Source: Escherichia whittamii
GTDB taxonomy: Bacteria > Pseudomonadota > Gammaproteobacteria > Enterobacterales > Enterobacteriaceae
Direction: 5' to 3'
DNA length: 64,000 nt
Assembly: GCF_014836715.1 (NCBI RefSeq)
Contig: NZ_JACSQI010000007.1
Coordinates: forward strand, 1 to 64,000
Shown: piece by piece, positions 39,081-50,304 of the stretch
Layout: the number at the start of each line of letters is the position of its first letter
How positions within the stretch are numbered: position 1 is the first letter of the stretch
Notes under the pieces: generated by a model
Database searches by the model: none
What the model was told of the DNA's origin: nothing
What the model saw: only the letters and a program-made list of their open reading frames with translations
Made by a program: the position numbers and the translations under genes

Positions 39081-39989
39081 ATGCAATTACGTAAACCTGC
39101 CACAGCAATCCTGGCCCTGGCGCTTTCCGCAGGCCTGGCACAGGCAGATGACGCCGCCCCGGCAGCAGGCAGTACGCTGGACAAAATCGCCAAAAACGGC
39201 GTGATTGTCGTCGGTCACCGTGAATCTTCAGTACCTTTCTCTTATTACGACAATCAGCAAAAAGTGGTGGGTTACTCACAGAATTACTCCAACGCCATTG
39301 TTGAAGCAGTGAAAAAGAAACTTAACAAACCGGACTTGCAGGTGAAACTGATTCCGATCACCTCACAAAACCGTATTCCGCTGCTGCAAAACGGCACTTT
39401 CGATTTTGAATGTGGCTCTACTACCAACAACCTCGAACGCCAGAAACAGGCGGCTTTCTCCGACACTATTTTCGTGGTCGGTACGCGCCTGCTGACCAAA
39501 AAAGGCGGCGATGTTAAAGATTTTGCCGATCTAAAAGATAAAGCCGTAGTCGTCACTTCCGGCACCACCTCTGAAGTTTTGCTCAACAAACTTAATGAAG
39601 AGCAAAAAATGAATATGCGCATCATCAGCGCCAAAGACCACGGTGACTCTTTCCGCACGCTGGAAAGCGGTCGTGCCGTTGCCTTTATGATGGATGACGC
39701 CCTACTGGCCGGTGAACGTGCAAAAGCGAAAAAACCAGACAACTGGGAAATCGTCGGCAAACCGCAGTCTCAGGAAGCCTACGGTTGCATGCTGCGTAAA
39801 GATGATCCGCAGTTCAAAAAGCTGATGGATGACACCATCGCTCAGGTGCAGACCTCCGGTGAAGCGGAAAAATGGTTTGATAAGTGGTTCAAAAACCCAA
39901 TTCCGCCGAAAAACCTGAACATGAATTTCGAACTGTCAGACGAAATGAAAGCACTGTTCAAAGAACCGAATGACAAAGCACTGAACTAA
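39081..39989 (+). CDS. gltI: Glutamate/aspartate periplasmic binding protein GltI
   Basis: GltI (302 residues) captures L-glutamate and L-aspartate in the periplasm and delivers them to GltJK. The signal peptide MQLRKPATAILALALSAGLA ends in AQA before DDAAP. The mature protein is an SBP_bac_3 fold: GVIVVGHRESSVPFSYYD, the substrate arginine region and FDFECGSTTNNLERQ. The ATG at 39081 with an AAAGGAG site gives the known length; the frame from 39006 would hide the signal peptide. It is the first gene of gltIJKL, and the SroC RNA lies in its 3' region. Confidence 0.96.
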   Translation: MQLRKPATAILALALSAGLAQADDAAPAAGSTLDKIAKNGVIVVGHRESSVPFSYYDNQQKVVGYSQNYSNAIVEAVKKKLNKPDLQVKLIPITSQNRIPLLQNGTFDFECGSTTNNLERQKQAAFSDTIFVVGTRLLTKKGGDVKDFADLKDKAVVVTSGTTSEVLLNKLNEEQKMNMRIISAKDHGDSFRTLESGRAVAFMMDDALLAGERAKAKKPDNWEIVGKPQSQEAYGCMLRKDDPQFKKLMDDTIAQVQTSGEAEKWFDKWFKNPIPPKNLNMNFELSDEMKALFKEPNDKALN

Positions 39990-40146
39990 TTACAAGAACC
40001 AGGGGCGGAAAATTCAGCCCTCTCGATTGTTACGTAGCACGGACAGACTATACGCCTGATGGTCGTTCCCCATCGGGCCTGAAAACCGCAATACGCTGGG
40101 TAACAATCTTCGAGGGTAGCAGTTAACGCTGCTACCCTCTTTTTTC
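39984..40146 (+). ncRNA. sroC: SroC small RNA (3'-derived sponge of GcvB)
   Basis: In E. coli the gltI-gltJ gap encodes SroC, about 163 nt, cut from the gltIJKL transcript and acting as a sponge of the amino-acid regulator GcvB. Here the same 169-base gap ends in a strong hairpin, GAGGGTAGCAG / CTGCTACCCTC (40112-40139), followed by TTTTTT. The 5' end is set from the known length and is approximate. Confidence 0.75.
40112..40146 (+). terminator. Terminator of sroC / attenuator before gltJ
   Basis: An 11-bp perfect stem with a TTAACG loop and six T residues lies just before the gltJ ribosome site (CTGGAG). It would lower gltJKL relative to the binding protein gene. Confidence 0.9.
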
Positions 40147-40158
40147 TGGAGTAGATTT

Positions 40159-40899
40159 ATGTCTATAGACTGGAACTGGGGTATTTTTTTACAACAAGCC
40201 CCGTTCGGCAACACCACCTATCTTGGTTGGATCTGGAGCGGCTTTCAGGTGACGATCGCTTTGTCGATCTGCGCCTGGATTATCGCTTTCCTCGTCGGCT
40301 CGTTATTCGGTATTTTACGTACCGTTCCAAACCGTTTTCTCTCCGGTCTGGGTACGTTATATGTCGAGCTGTTCCGCAACGTGCCGTTGATTGTGCAGTT
40401 TTTTACCTGGTATCTTGTGATCCCGGAGCTGCTGCCGGAAAAAATCGGCATGTGGTTTAAGGCCGAGTTGGATCCCAATATCCAGTTTTTCCTCTCCTCC
40501 ATGCTCTGCCTGGGGCTGTTTACTGCCGCTCGTGTTTGCGAACAGGTGCGCGCCGCGATCCAGTCACTACCGCGCGGGCAGAAGAATGCCGCACTGGCAA
40601 TGGGATTGACACTACCGCAGGCCTACCGCTACGTGCTGCTACCAAACGCTTATCGCGTTATCGTCCCGCCAATGACTTCCGAGATGATGAACCTGGTGAA
40701 AAACTCCGCCATAGCCTCAACCATTGGTCTGGTAGATATGGCCGCGCAGGCCGGTAAATTGCTCGATTATTCGGCTCACGCCTGGGAATCGTTTACCGCT
40801 ATTACGCTGGCGTATGTGTTGATTAACGCGGTTATCATGCTGGTGATGACGCTGGTCGAACGTAAAGTTCGCCTGCCCGGCAACATGGGAGGCAAATAA
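40159..40899 (+). CDS. gltJ: Glutamate/aspartate ABC transporter permease GltJ
   Basis: GltJ (246 residues) is one of two inner-membrane permease subunits of the GltIJKL importer. It has about five membrane helices and the HisM-type coupling loop with [24 protein letters not shown] (the EAA-type motif) that contacts GltL. The ATG at 40159 follows a CTGGAG site. The stop shares one base with the gltK start (TAATG). Confidence 0.96.
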   Translation: MSIDWNWGIFLQQAPFGNTTYLGWIWSGFQVTIALSICAWIIAFLVGSLFGILRTVPNRFLSGLGTLYVELFRNVPLIVQFFTWYLVIPELLPEKIGMWFKAELDPNIQFFLSSMLCLGLFTAARVCEQVRAAIQSLPRGQKNAALAMGLTLPQAYRYVLLPNAYRVIVPPMTSEMMNLVKNSAIASTIGLVDMAAQAGKLLDYSAHAWESFTAITLAYVLINAVIMLVMTLVERKVRLPGNMGGK

Positions 40900-41573
40900 T
40901 GTACGAGTTTGACTGGAGTTCCATTGTCCCTTCTCTGCCATATCTGCTGGATGGGCTGGTGATCACCCTCAAAATCACCGTCACAGCAGTCGTGATTGGT
41001 ATTTTGTGGGGTACGATGCTGGCGGTGATGCGCTTGTCCAGCTTTGCGCCTGTGGCGTGGTTTGCCAAAGCCTACGTTAACGTATTCCGCTCGATTCCTT
41101 TAGTCATGGTTTTGCTGTGGTTTTACCTGATTGTGCCGGGTTTTCTGCAAAACGTGCTGGGATTATCGCCAAAAAATGATATCCGTTTAATTTCGGCGAT
41201 GGTGGCGTTTTCGATGTTTGAAGCGGCCTACTATTCCGAGATTATCCGCGCCGGTATTCAAAGTATTTCTCGTGGTCAGTCGAGCGCCGCGCTGGCGTTG
41301 GGCATGACTCACTGGCAGTCGATGAAACTGATTATTCTGCCGCAGGCGTTTCGTGCAATGGTGCCGTTACTGCTCACCCAGGGCATCGTACTGTTTCAGG
41401 ATACCTCGCTGGTGTATGTGTTATCTCTGGCCGATTTCTTCCGTACCGCCTCAACCATTGGTGAGCGTGATGGTACGCAGGTCGAGATGATCCTGTTTGC
41501 CGGATTTGTTTATTTCGTTATTAGCCTTAGCGCATCGTTTTTGGTCAGCTACTTGAAAAGAAGGACAGCATAA
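40899..41573 (+). CDS. gltK: Glutamate/aspartate ABC transporter permease GltK
   Basis: GltK (224 residues) is the second permease subunit and pairs with GltJ. It has five predicted membrane helices and the coupling loop [21 protein letters not shown]. Its start overlaps the gltJ stop and its stop overlaps the gltL start by one base, so the three subunits are translationally coupled. Confidence 0.96.
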   Translation: MYEFDWSSIVPSLPYLLDGLVITLKITVTAVVIGILWGTMLAVMRLSSFAPVAWFAKAYVNVFRSIPLVMVLLWFYLIVPGFLQNVLGLSPKNDIRLISAMVAFSMFEAAYYSEIIRAGIQSISRGQSSAALALGMTHWQSMKLIILPQAFRAMVPLLLTQGIVLFQDTSLVYVLSLADFFRTASTIGERDGTQVEMILFAGFVYFVISLSASFLVSYLKRRTA

Positions 41574-42298
41574 TGATTACCCTGAAAAATGTTTCAAAAT
41601 GGTATGGTCACTTTCAGGTGCTGACCGACTGCTCAACCGAAGTGAAAAAAGGTGAAGTGGTGGTGGTTTGCGGCCCGTCCGGCTCCGGTAAATCAACGCT
41701 GATAAAAACCGTCAACGGTCTCGAACCGGTGCAGCAAGGTGAAATCACCGTTGATGGCATCGTGGTTAATGACAAGAAAACCGATCTGGCAAAGCTGCGT
41801 TCCCGTGTGGGGATGGTGTTCCAGCATTTCGAGCTGTTCCCCCATCTGTCGATTATCGAAAACCTGACCCTGGCACAGGTGAAAGTGCTTAAACGCGATA
41901 AAGCGCCCGCTCGTGAAAAAGCCCTGAAATTGCTGGAGCGCGTGGGACTTTCCGCACATGCGAATAAATTTCCGGCGCAGCTTTCCGGTGGTCAGCAGCA
42001 GCGTGTGGCGATCGCTCGCGCGTTGTGCATGGATCCTATTGCCATGCTGTTCGACGAACCGACATCGGCACTGGACCCGGAGATGATCAACGAAGTGCTG
42101 GACGTGATGGTTGAACTGGCGAACGAAGGAATGACCATGATGGTGGTGACCCACGAAATGGGCTTTGCCCGTAAGGTGGCGAATCGCGTGATCTTTATGG
42201 ACGAGGGAAAAATTGTCGAAGACTCACCGAAAGACGCTTTCTTCGATGATCCGAAATCGGACCGCGCAAAAGACTTCCTCGCGAAAATCCTGCATTAA
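41573..42298 (+). CDS. gltL: Glutamate/aspartate ABC transporter ATPase GltL
   Basis: GltL (241 residues) hydrolyses ATP for GltIJKL on the cytoplasmic face. The Walker A motif GPSGSGKST (about 34-42), Q loop [11 protein letters not shown], signature LSGGQQQR, Walker [15 protein letters not shown] and switch His in VVTHEMGFA are all intact. It ends the operon, with a short GC-rich inverted repeat (GCGCGC...GTGCGCGC) downstream. Confidence 0.97.
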   Translation: MITLKNVSKWYGHFQVLTDCSTEVKKGEVVVVCGPSGSGKSTLIKTVNGLEPVQQGEITVDGIVVNDKKTDLAKLRSRVGMVFQHFELFPHLSIIENLTLAQVKVLKRDKAPAREKALKLLERVGLSAHANKFPAQLSGGQQQRVAIARALCMDPIAMLFDEPTSALDPEMINEVLDVMVELANEGMTMMVVTHEMGFARKVANRVIFMDEGKIVEDSPKDAFFDDPKSDRAKDFLAKILH

Positions 42299-42417
42299 TC
42301 CTTCCGGCGCGCATACCCAGGTGCGCGCCATCTCACGCTTTATCGTTTCGCCCCTCGTATCTGTTACATTCCGGCGTTACCCTTGTCGCTAAGAAACACA
42401 CACAACAAGGAGCAACA

Positions 42418-43353
42418 ATGGCACTGCCAATTCTGTTAGATTGCGACCCAGGTCATGACGACGCTATCGCAATAGTTCTCGCCCTCGCCTCACCAGAGCT
42501 TGATGTCAAAGCCATCACATCTTCAGCCGGAAACCAGACGCCCGATAAAACATTACGCAATGTTCTGCGTATGCTGACCTTGCTTAATCGCACCGATATT
42601 CCGGTAGCAAGCGGTGCGGTAAAACCGTTAATGCGTGAGTTGATTATCGCGGACAACGTACACGGCGAAAGTGGACTTGACGGCCCGGCACTACCGGAAC
42701 CGACGTTCGCACCGCAAAATTGCACGGCGGTGGAGCTGATGGCGAAAACGCTGCGTGAAAGTGCGGAACCTGTCACGATTGTGTCCACCGGACCGCAAAC
42801 TAACGTCGCCTTGCTGCTCAATAGCCATCCGGAACTGCATAGCAAAATCGCCCGTATCGTGATTATGGGCGGTGCAATGGGGCTTGGTAACTGGACGCCA
42901 GCCGCCGAGTTTAATATTTACGTGGACCCGGAAGCGGCGGAAATTGTCTTCCAGTCAGGGATTCCGGTGGTGATGGCCGGTCTGGATGTCACTCACAAAG
43001 CACAAATCCACGTTGAAGACACCGAGCGTTTCCGCGCTATTGGTAACCCAATTTCCACCATTGTTGCCGAACTGCTGGATTTCTTCCTCGAGTATCACAA
43101 AGACGAAAAATGGGGCTTTGTCGGCGCGCCGCTGCACGACCCGTGCACCATTGCCTGGCTGTTGAAACCAGAGTTGTTTACCACCGTGGAGCGCTGGGTC
43201 GGCGTTGAAACTCAGGGGAAATATACCCAGGGGATGACAGTTGTTGATTATTACTATCTGACAGGCAATAAACCAAACGCCACCGTAATGGTCGATGTTG
43301 ATCGCCAGGGCTTTGTTGATTTACTGGCTGAACGTCTGAAATTTTACGCTTAA
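42418..43353 (+). CDS. rihA: Pyrimidine-specific ribonucleoside hydrolase RihA
   Basis: RihA (311 residues) cleaves cytidine and uridine to base and ribose. The metal-binding motif [11 protein letters not shown] is at 7-16, further metal and ribose contacts lie in IVIMGGAMG and [13 protein letters not shown], and the C-terminal metal residue is in [12 protein letters not shown]. Length equals that of the E. coli enzyme. The start follows a strong AAGGAG site. A long hairpin follows the stop. Confidence 0.96.
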   Translation: MALPILLDCDPGHDDAIAIVLALASPELDVKAITSSAGNQTPDKTLRNVLRMLTLLNRTDIPVASGAVKPLMRELIIADNVHGESGLDGPALPEPTFAPQNCTAVELMAKTLRESAEPVTIVSTGPQTNVALLLNSHPELHSKIARIVIMGGAMGLGNWTPAAEFNIYVDPEAAEIVFQSGIPVVMAGLDVTHKAQIHVEDTERFRAIGNPISTIVAELLDFFLEYHKDEKWGFVGAPLHDPCTIAWLLKPELFTTVERWVGVETQGKYTQGMTVVDYYYLTGNKPNATVMVDVDRQGFVDLLAERLKFYA

Positions 43354-43365
43354 TACTCCTTATTG

Positions 43366-43402
43366 ATTAAGATCACCACGCTTTAACAGGGTGGTCTTAA
43401 TC
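43366..43402 (+). terminator. Hairpin terminator of rihA
   Basis: GATTAAGATCACC and GGTGGTCTTAATC pair over 13 bases with one mismatch and are followed by a T-rich tract (TCTCTTTTTCTTT). It lies between rihA and hscC. Confidence 0.75.
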
Positions 43403-43436
43403 TGGTTATCTCTTTTTCTTTCAAGATATAAATGCA

Positions 43437-45107
43437 ATGGATAATGCAGAACTCGCCATTGGTATCGATCTCGGTACTACCAATAGTTTAATTGCTGTCT
43501 GGAAAGACGGTGCCGCACAATTAATTCCAAATAAATTCGGTGAATATTTAACGCCATCCATAATTAGCATGGATGAAAATAACCATATTCTGGTCGGTAA
43601 ACCAGCAGTGTCCCGGCGCACATCACATCCTGATAAAACCGCAGCGTTATTTAAACGCGCGATGGGCAGTAATACCAACTGGCGTTTAGGTGGTGACACT
43701 TTTAATGCACCGGAATTGTCCTCTTTGGTGTTGCGTTCATTAAAAGAAGACGCTGAAGAATTCCTGCAACAACCGATTAAAGATGTGGTGATCTCTGTTC
43801 CGGCTTATTTCAGTGATGAACAACGCAAGCATACCCGTTTAGCCGCAGAGTTAGCCGGGCTAAATGCAGTGCGTCTGATTAATGAGCCAACGGCAGCCGC
43901 AATGGCATATGGCCTGCATACGCAGCAAAATACCCGCTCGCTGGTTTTTGATCTCGGTGGCGGCACGTTTGACGTCACGGTGCTCGAGTACGCCACGCCG
44001 GTGATTGAAGTTCACGCCTCCGCTGGCGATAACTTCCTCGGTGGCGAAGACTTTACTCATATGCTGGTCGATGAGGTTTTAAAACGCGCGGAAGTCGCCA
44101 AAACAGCCCTTAACGAGAGCGAACTGGCAGCCTTGTACGCCTGCGTGGAAGCGGCAAAATGTAGCAATCAATCGCCAATGCACATTCGCTGGCAGTACCA
44201 GGAAGAAACGCGGGAATGCGAATTTTACGAGAACGAACTGGAAGATTTGTGGTTACCGCTACTCAACCGCTTGCGTGTGCCGATTGAACAGGCGTTACGC
44301 GATGCGCGTCTGAAGCCGAGTCAAATCGACAGCCTGGTCCTGGTCGGCGGTGCGTCGCAAATGCCCCTGGTGCAGCGAATCGCTGTGCGTCTGTTTGGCA
44401 AATTACCGTATCAAAGTTACGATCCGAGTACCATCGTCGCGCTGGGCGCAGCGATCCAGGCCGCCTGCCGCTTACGCAGCGAAAACATTGAAGAAGTGAT
44501 CCTCACCGATATTTGCCCCTACTCCTTAGGTGTTGAAGTTAACCGCCAGGGCGTTTCCGGCATTTTCTCGCCGATTATTGAACGAAACACCACGGTACCG
44601 GTGTCGCGTGTAGAAACTTACTCGACCATGCACCCGGAGCAGGATTCAATTACGGTTAATGTTTATCAGGGGGAAAATCACAAAGTTAAGAATAATATTC
44701 TGGTTGAATCCTTTGATGTTCCGCTGAAGAAAGCCGGGGCTTATCAGTCTATCGACATTCGCTTTAGCTATGATATCAACGGGTTGCTTGAAGTTGATGT
44801 GCTACTGGAAGACGGCAGCGTTAAGTCCAGAGTCATTAACCACAGCCCGGTGACATTGAGCGCGCAGCAGATTGAAGAGAGTCGGGCGCGGTTATCCGCA
44901 TTGAAAATTTATCCGCGGGATATGCTCATCAACCGCACCTTTAAAGCCAAACTGGAAGAGTTATGGGCGCGGGCGCTGGGTGATGAGCGAGAAGAAATTG
45001 GCCGGGTGATCAGCGATTTTGATGCGGCGTTGCAGTCAAACGATATGGCCCGCGTCGATGAAGTTCGTCGACGGGCGAGCGATTATTTGGCCATTGAGCT
45101 CCCTTAA
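43437..45107 (+). CDS. hscC: Specialised Hsp70 chaperone HscC
   Basis: HscC (556 residues) is a short Hsp70 that in E. coli works with DjlC and can inhibit sigma-70. The ATPase domain shows the phosphate 1 motif IGIDLGTTNSLIAVW, phosphate 2 FDLGGGTFDVTVLE and the adenosine motif VLVGGASQMPLVQ; the beta-sandwich peptide-binding domain starts near residue 360 (DICPYSLGVEVNRQG), and the C-terminal lid is short compared with DnaK (638). The two J-like proteins djlC and djlB lie just downstream in the opposite direction. Confidence 0.96.
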   Translation: MDNAELAIGIDLGTTNSLIAVWKDGAAQLIPNKFGEYLTPSIISMDENNHILVGKPAVSRRTSHPDKTAALFKRAMGSNTNWRLGGDTFNAPELSSLVLRSLKEDAEEFLQQPIKDVVISVPAYFSDEQRKHTRLAAELAGLNAVRLINEPTAAAMAYGLHTQQNTRSLVFDLGGGTFDVTVLEYATPVIEVHASAGDNFLGGEDFTHMLVDEVLKRAEVAKTALNESELAALYACVEAAKCSNQSPMHIRWQYQEETRECEFYENELEDLWLPLLNRLRVPIEQALRDARLKPSQIDSLVLVGGASQMPLVQRIAVRLFGKLPYQSYDPSTIVALGAAIQAACRLRSENIEEVILTDICPYSLGVEVNRQGVSGIFSPIIERNTTVPVSRVETYSTMHPEQDSITVNVYQGENHKVKNNILVESFDVPLKKAGAYQSIDIRFSYDINGLLEVDVLLEDGSVKSRVINHSPVTLSAQQIEESRARLSALKIYPRDMLINRTFKAKLEELWARALGDEREEIGRVISDFDAALQSNDMARVDEVRRRASDYLAIELP

Positions 45108-45114
45108 ACACGAC

Positions 45115-45193
45115 TGCCGGATGCGGTGTAAACGCCTTATCCGGCCTACACATACGTTCCGCGTAGGTCGGATAAGATGCGACAGCATCGCAT
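45115..45193. repeat. Two REP elements between hscC and djlC
   Basis: TGCCGGATGCGGTG...CCTTATCCGGCC and GTAGGTCGGATAAGATGCGACAG...CGCATCT follow each other; the second touches the djlC stop codon at 45194. Confidence 0.85.
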
Positions 45194-46645
45194 CTAACTG
45201 AACAACATAGCGATTTTACCCAGCGCGTAGCCTATCACCAGAACCGTTAAGCTGATTTTGATAATACTGGCAATGCTCTGTGGTTTTTCACTCTCATTAT
45301 TCTTCTCTTCGTGTTTTTCAGGTGCTGGCTCGTCGATATCTTCATCCACCGGCTCGAGTTTCACTTTCGTCAACAGCATATGAGTAATAATTGCTTCTAA
45401 CGGATGTGCTTCTCCACGTTCCAGTCGCACATTCAGGCGGGCAAGCATCTCTTGTTTCGGAAACGCTTCCAGTACTACCTGTTCCGCTACCCGATACAAA
45501 TCCAGCAATGATGAATTGTCTTCTGTCCCGCTACCAACTCTCGATTTCCACCATGCCCATGCTTTGCGTTTGAAGAATAACGACTCGATAAACGATTGAC
45601 CTAACGGCGATAATTTTCCGCTATGTAAAATTTCCGCCCATAGCAGTCGCGTCCGGGCGCTCTCGCCAGATACATATTTCAGCGGCTTACCTTGCGCATC
45701 AATCATGCTTCGCGCTTCGATAACCATCACTAATAACGCGAAGTAATCCGGGCAATGGCGCTTGCTCCACTGCAATAACAAATTATCAGCTTGTGTAGAT
45801 GGGTAACTCTCCCGGTATGCACAGAGATCGGCAAGCAGACTTTCTCCCTCACCGCAGTACAACCGTTGTGCACACGAGTAATATCGGGCATCTTCGCTTT
45901 CTGGTTCTTCCGCTTGCCACTGTTGGGCTACAGGAATGAGTTCCGCCATGCCTGTTTGCACCGAGCTGTACCAGCGCAACAGTTTACGATGCAACTTCGC
46001 ATCATCAGGAATTAACCTCGGACCTGCCATCGCCAAAAATGCAGTGACATAGTCAGGATGGTAACGACAGCAACGTTCCAGCGCGAAGTAATATTCAACA
46101 GTCTGGTTCTGTAACGCGACGGGATATTCCTGAAGGCTGAGAAAATCGAAACAATCCCCAGCCTGAATGGCCTCAAGAAAAGCCTCCCGCTCTTCTTCAT
46201 CCATTCCTTCGCTGTCACTAAATGAATGCCAGTTCAAACGTTCTGCCAACAAAGATGCACAATTCAATGAAAGATATCGCGCCTTCATAGCGATTGCGCA
46301 TAGCGGCCAGCGTAAGTGATCGACATCCTCCATGTTGTAGGTATTCAACTGCTGAATAAATTTCTGCCAGGCGGAAGGTTGAAAACGCTCACTTTCCGAA
46401 GCCAGTAAGGTTCTGAACGCTTTCAGTGCCTCATGCTCTTCTGCAAGATCTTTCTCGTCATCAGCATTTTTTTCTCCTGGATTGACCGCCAGTCGCAGCG
46501 CCTCTTCATAGGCCTGACGTAACGCTTTAAACCCCTGCGGATCGGTTTCTGGATGGTATAACGGTAAGCGAGCAAGATAAGCCTGACGGATAATATCAAC
46601 TTGTGTTGTGCTCTCGATTTCGAGGATTTGCCAACATGTTTTCAT
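45194..46645 (-). CDS. djlC: J-domain-like co-chaperone DjlC
   Basis: A 483-residue protein, reported in E. coli as a partner of HscC. The N-terminal 70 residues resemble a J domain ([20 protein letters not shown]), but the catalytic HPD is HPE (31-33, [10 protein letters not shown]). A long, mostly helical, acidic region follows, and the C-terminus has a membrane helix (about 461-480, [19 protein letters not shown]), so it is probably tail-anchored. The ATG overlaps the ybeU stop (ATGA). It is a clear paralogue of djlB at 48015. G+C content is low compared with housekeeping genes. Confidence 0.92.
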   Translation of the reverse strand: MKTCWQILEIESTTQVDIIRQAYLARLPLYHPETDPQGFKALRQAYEEALRLAVNPGEKNADDEKDLAEEHEALKAFRTLLASESERFQPSAWQKFIQQLNTYNMEDVDHLRWPLCAIAMKARYLSLNCASLLAERLNWHSFSDSEGMDEEEREAFLEAIQAGDCFDFLSLQEYPVALQNQTVEYYFALERCCRYHPDYVTAFLAMAGPRLIPDDAKLHRKLLRWYSSVQTGMAELIPVAQQWQAEEPESEDARYYSCAQRLYCGEGESLLADLCAYRESYPSTQADNLLLQWSKRHCPDYFALLVMVIEARSMIDAQGKPLKYVSGESARTRLLWAEILHSGKLSPLGQSFIESLFFKRKAWAWWKSRVGSGTEDNSSLLDLYRVAEQVVLEAFPKQEMLARLNVRLERGEAHPLEAIITHMLLTKVKLEPVDEDIDEPAPEKHEEKNNESEKPQSIASIIKISLTVLVIGYALGKIAMLFS

Positions 46646-47349
46646 AGGTCGCTCACATCCTTAAGCGTTGCCGGGCATTCAGGCTGGGCAGTTAATGGCC
46701 GCCAGGGAAGCGTGGCATAGAAACGATCACCTCCTGCCACCAGTTCTTCAAACATCCGGCTCCCGGCGCTATCGTATTTGTACAGGGTCAGCGCCTCGCG
46801 TAGCGAAGCATCGTCTTCACACTGAGAGGATTGCCAGTAGAGACGTCCTAATGAATAGGCGGAAAAATAGTGCATCCAGCTGTGATAGTAATGGTGGGCA
46901 CGTACATAGACGCGCGATTGCAGCCATAAACTCTCTTCTTCCGTCAGCCAATTGTTGAGCACACCGACCCGCGACAGAAACCCCATTCGAACATAATCCC
47001 AGGCTTTGATTCCCCCTTCCCCGCAGCACATAGCGGTTTGTGCAACAAATTGGTTATAAATCAGCCATCTGTCAGAGCCGCCAGCAATTAGTGCTTCCCA
47101 CTCTTCAGGTGAAGAGCGATACCATGCCAGATATAATCCAGCTAAATTATTTGCGTGCCCATCATCGGTCATTTGGTAAATTGTCTGAATTAAATCATCA
47201 CGATTATTTATTCCCCAGGATGATGAGAGATCAAATTCTTTTATTCCGGTATACATTTTTGGCGAGTCATGTGCAGGCTTGCATCCCTGATTAAGAATTT
47301 CCATTGGCGTAGAAAGCGCAAATAGAAGGTGTTGTTCTTCCTTATCCAT
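46642..47349 (-). CDS. ybeU: DUF1266-type protein YbeU
   Basis: A 235-residue cytoplasmic protein without known function, of the DUF1266 type. Conserved segments shared with its paralogue YbeR are [38 protein letters not shown] and GVLNNWL.EEESLW. It ends in KDVSDL, again as in YbeR. The ATG at 47349 follows an AAGGATTG site. The stop overlaps the djlC start by 4 bases, which suggests that the two act together. Confidence 0.88.
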   Translation of the reverse strand: MDKEEQHLLFALSTPMEILNQGCKPAHDSPKMYTGIKEFDLSSSWGINNRDDLIQTIYQMTDDGHANNLAGLYLAWYRSSPEEWEALIAGGSDRWLIYNQFVAQTAMCCGEGGIKAWDYVRMGFLSRVGVLNNWLTEEESLWLQSRVYVRAHHYYHSWMHYFSAYSLGRLYWQSSQCEDDASLREALTLYKYDSAGSRMFEELVAGGDRFYATLPWRPLTAQPECPATLKDVSDL

Positions 47350-47450
47350 TTATTAACAATCCTTTAAGTTCATTAACTGACTACTTTTTTATTAATAATG
47401 AGTATAAACTTGACGCTTTCAAAATAAAAAGAAAATCGAAGTATTGATAA

Positions 47451-48005
47451 ATGAACAAAAAAATATATTTTATATTCGCAATATTTATAGTTGCGGCTAT
47501 CACTTGTATTAGCCAACCTAAGAAAACGACCTTGCGCGATAAAGCTATGGCGCATTATGTCTTTGATTATTTAAGCTCACCGGGCAGTCTTCCGTTTACC
47601 ACGGCAGCAACGGAGCTTTCCGCGATTCATGGTCACTCAACGTCGCAATATCGCCTTGGCGAATTTTATCTTCATGGTAGCGACGGTAAACCACTGGATT
47701 ATACAAAGGCGAGATACTGGTATGAGCAATCAGCGGAACAGGAAAATCCACGCGCGCAAAGTAAACTGGGATGGATCTACCTGAAAGGTCTGGGAGTCAA
47801 ACCCGATACCCGTAAAGCAATTCTCTGGTATAAGGAAGCTGCGGGACAAGGGCATGTCCATGCCCAATATACGCTGGGATTGATTTACAGAAATGGCACG
47901 GGCATCAACGTCAACAATTATGAAGCTCGCAAATGGTTAAAACTGGCGGCGGAGCAACATTATAAAAATGCGGAAAGATTGCTTGCAGAGCTTCCCGCAC
48001 ATTAA
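47451..48005 (+). CDS. ybeT: Sel1-repeat protein YbeT
   Basis: A 184-residue protein with an N-terminal hydrophobic segment ([19 protein letters not shown]), a signal anchor or signal peptide, then about three Sel1-like (TPR-related) repeats: [28 protein letters not shown] and [14 protein letters not shown]. The Cys at 19 could be a lipidation site, but AITC is not a canonical lipobox. It is divergent from ybeU and convergent with djlB, only 9 bases between stops. Sel1 proteins usually mediate protein contacts; its partner is unknown. Confidence 0.87.
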   Translation: MNKKIYFIFAIFIVAAITCISQPKKTTLRDKAMAHYVFDYLSSPGSLPFTTAATELSAIHGHSTSQYRLGEFYLHGSDGKPLDYTKARYWYEQSAEQENPRAQSKLGWIYLKGLGVKPDTRKAILWYKEAAGQGHVHAQYTLGLIYRNGTGINVNNYEARKWLKLAAEQHYKNAERLLAELPAH

Positions 48006-48014
48006 GGTCGACTT

Positions 48015-49436
48015 TCACCCGAGCAGATGGAGTATTTTTCCTATCAAACCAGCAAAGACAAAAATATAGAAAATAATTTTAATGACGCCCAGACAGCCCG
48101 GCCCACCATCATCAATGGGCATTGGCTGTGGCTCCGGCTCGACGGTTTGTTGCCCGGCAAAATTCGCCGACTGAATTAATAATCGACGAATTATTAATGC
48201 TTCCAGTGGACAACGATCTTCTGCATCAAGACGGGCGACGATCGGCATTAATGATTCTTCTGTCGGTTGGCTGGCCTGCACTAATTGCTTTGCGACTAAA
48301 TATAATGGCCATAAGGGATGCTGTATATCACGCGTGAGTGAGATTCGCGGCTTACGCCCTTTGTGCAACACCATCTCAACCAAAGAACGCCCCAGCGCAG
48401 AGAGTTTTTCATCACTGAGTATTTCGTATAATTGAAAGCGCGTACGGGCGCTGTCGCCGGGGACATAAAGTAGCGGTTTACCCTGATCGTTAACCAGTTC
48501 ACGAGCTTCAATCATCATCACTACTAACGGGTAATAATCGGCCCGATGCTGACGGCACCATTGCAACATTAATGCATCTGCCTGGGTAGAGAGAGACTCG
48601 CGCCAGAAGTCACAAAGTTCTGCCAGCAGGCTTTCGCCTTCGCCACAATAGACGCGTTGCGCGTATTCATAATAACGCGCATCTTCGTTATCAGGTTCAG
48701 CTTCCCGCCATAAACGGGCGTAGTCCACGAGTTGGGGTATGTTCAGGCGGCCTGTGCTATACCAGCGCAGTAAATTTCTGTGTAATTTTGCATCATCGGG
48801 GATAATCACTGCGCGATGTTGCGTTAAATACAGTTTCAGCCATTCTGGATGAGATGACCAAATCTGCGCAAACATCTGATAAAAATCAATGGTTTCATTT
48901 TGCACGACAACGGGTAGGTGCAGAATGGTCTGGAAGTTAAAAACATTGCCTTTCGCAATGGCATATAAAAAGGATTCCAGTTCTTCTTCGTCTATTTCCC
49001 CGGTGTTTTCTTCCTGTAGCCACCGTAATCTTCCTGCTAATAAAGCCACGCACTCGAAGGATAAATGGGCAGTGTTCATAGCTATGGCGCACAGCGACCA
49101 GCGTAATTCATCAATCTCTTCCATCGAGCAATAATTTAATTGCTGAATGAATCGCTGCCAGGCGGAGGGCAGAAAACGTTCGCTATCAGAGGCGAGTAAC
49201 GCACGAAAGGCGAGCAGAATTTCATGTTCTGCAACTTCATGTTCTTCTGGTTGCCAAACAGATTTAGCAGGCGACTGCGCAATCCGTAGCGCGTCTTCAT
49301 ACGCCTGACGCAGTTGTTTAAAGCCCTGTGGATCGGTTTCAGGGTGAAAAGAAGGTAACAATGCCAGATAAGCGCGACGGATAATATCAACGTCAGTCGT
49401 TTCAGCTATATCGAGGATCTGCCAGCAAGTTTTCAT
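48015..49436 (-). CDS. djlB: J-domain-like protein DjlB
   Basis: A 473-residue paralogue of DjlC with the same layout: J-like N-terminus ([20 protein letters not shown]) carrying HPE instead of HPD (31-33), a helical central part, and a C-terminal membrane helix ([19 protein letters not shown]). Its ATG overlaps the ybeR stop by 4 bases, repeating the djlC-ybeU pairing. Function is probably linked to HscC by homology, without direct evidence in the sequence. Confidence 0.9.
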   Translation of the reverse strand: MKTCWQILDIAETTDVDIIRRAYLALLPSFHPETDPQGFKQLRQAYEDALRIAQSPAKSVWQPEEHEVAEHEILLAFRALLASDSERFLPSAWQRFIQQLNYCSMEEIDELRWSLCAIAMNTAHLSFECVALLAGRLRWLQEENTGEIDEEELESFLYAIAKGNVFNFQTILHLPVVVQNETIDFYQMFAQIWSSHPEWLKLYLTQHRAVIIPDDAKLHRNLLRWYSTGRLNIPQLVDYARLWREAEPDNEDARYYEYAQRVYCGEGESLLAELCDFWRESLSTQADALMLQWCRQHRADYYPLVVMMIEARELVNDQGKPLLYVPGDSARTRFQLYEILSDEKLSALGRSLVEMVLHKGRKPRISLTRDIQHPLWPLYLVAKQLVQASQPTEESLMPIVARLDAEDRCPLEALIIRRLLIQSANFAGQQTVEPEPQPMPIDDGGPGCLGVIKIIFYIFVFAGLIGKILHLLG

Positions 49437-50140
49437 AGGTCGCTCATATCCTTAAGCGTTTCCGGACATACTGGATAGTAAGCCAATGGTTGCCAGGGTA
49501 AGGTTGGGTAATACGCATCGTCACTGGCAAATAAATGATAAAACATATCATTGCCGGAATCGTCGTATTCTTTACGGGCTAAGAATTCACGTAATAACGG
49601 CAGATTATCATCCTCAGGAGACTGCCAATATTGCCGCCCAAAGGTATAACCGGCAAAGTATTGCCGCCAGTTACTATAATAACGTAGAGCCCGTAGGTGA
49701 ATGCGCGACTGGATCCATAGGCTTTCTTCTTCACTTAACCAGTTATTAAGTACGCCCATCCGGCTTAAAAAGCCCATACGGACATAATCCCAGGCTTTTA
49801 TTCCGCCTTCGCCACAACATTCGGCAGTGCTGGCGACAAATTGCGCGTAAGCCTGCCCCTCCTCATTTAATTCAGTGATGTAGCTACGCCATTCACATGG
49901 CGAATAACGAAACCAACGGTGATAAAACCCCGCCAGCCGCGCAGCATGGCCGTTATCCATCATTCGATGAATTGTCCGCAACAAGTCTTCACGATCATCA
50001 ATTCCCCAGGAGGAAGAAAGGTCAAAAAAGCGGGTGCCTAAATACATTTTGGCTGACGAGTGAGAAGGTAAACAACCTTCATTACGTATTTCCATCGGGG
50101 TAGACAGGGCAAACAGTAATTTTTGCGACTCCATATCCAT
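49433..50140 (-). CDS. ybeR: DUF1266-type protein YbeR
   Basis: A 235-residue protein of unknown function and the same length as its paralogue YbeU. Shared segments include [50 protein letters not shown] and LKDMSDL at the end. It is likely cytoplasmic and translationally coupled to djlB. The ATG at 50140 follows a purine-rich site (AAGGATAA). Confidence 0.88.
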   Translation of the reverse strand: MDMESQKLLFALSTPMEIRNEGCLPSHSSAKMYLGTRFFDLSSSWGIDDREDLLRTIHRMMDNGHAARLAGFYHRWFRYSPCEWRSYITELNEEGQAYAQFVASTAECCGEGGIKAWDYVRMGFLSRMGVLNNWLSEEESLWIQSRIHLRALRYYSNWRQYFAGYTFGRQYWQSPEDDNLPLLREFLARKEYDDSGNDMFYHLFASDDAYYPTLPWQPLAYYPVCPETLKDMSDL

Positions 50141-50304
50141 GGTAATTTATCCTTAAATATTCACAAAATGAATATTAAAACATTATGAATGTTCATTTAT
50201 TTATACTTCCCTGATGCGATATAATACGCATAAAATAAATCTTACGCAAAAAAGCAATACATAAAAAAGAAATATACTTTATTCGCAACCATAAGGAAAT
50301 GATA

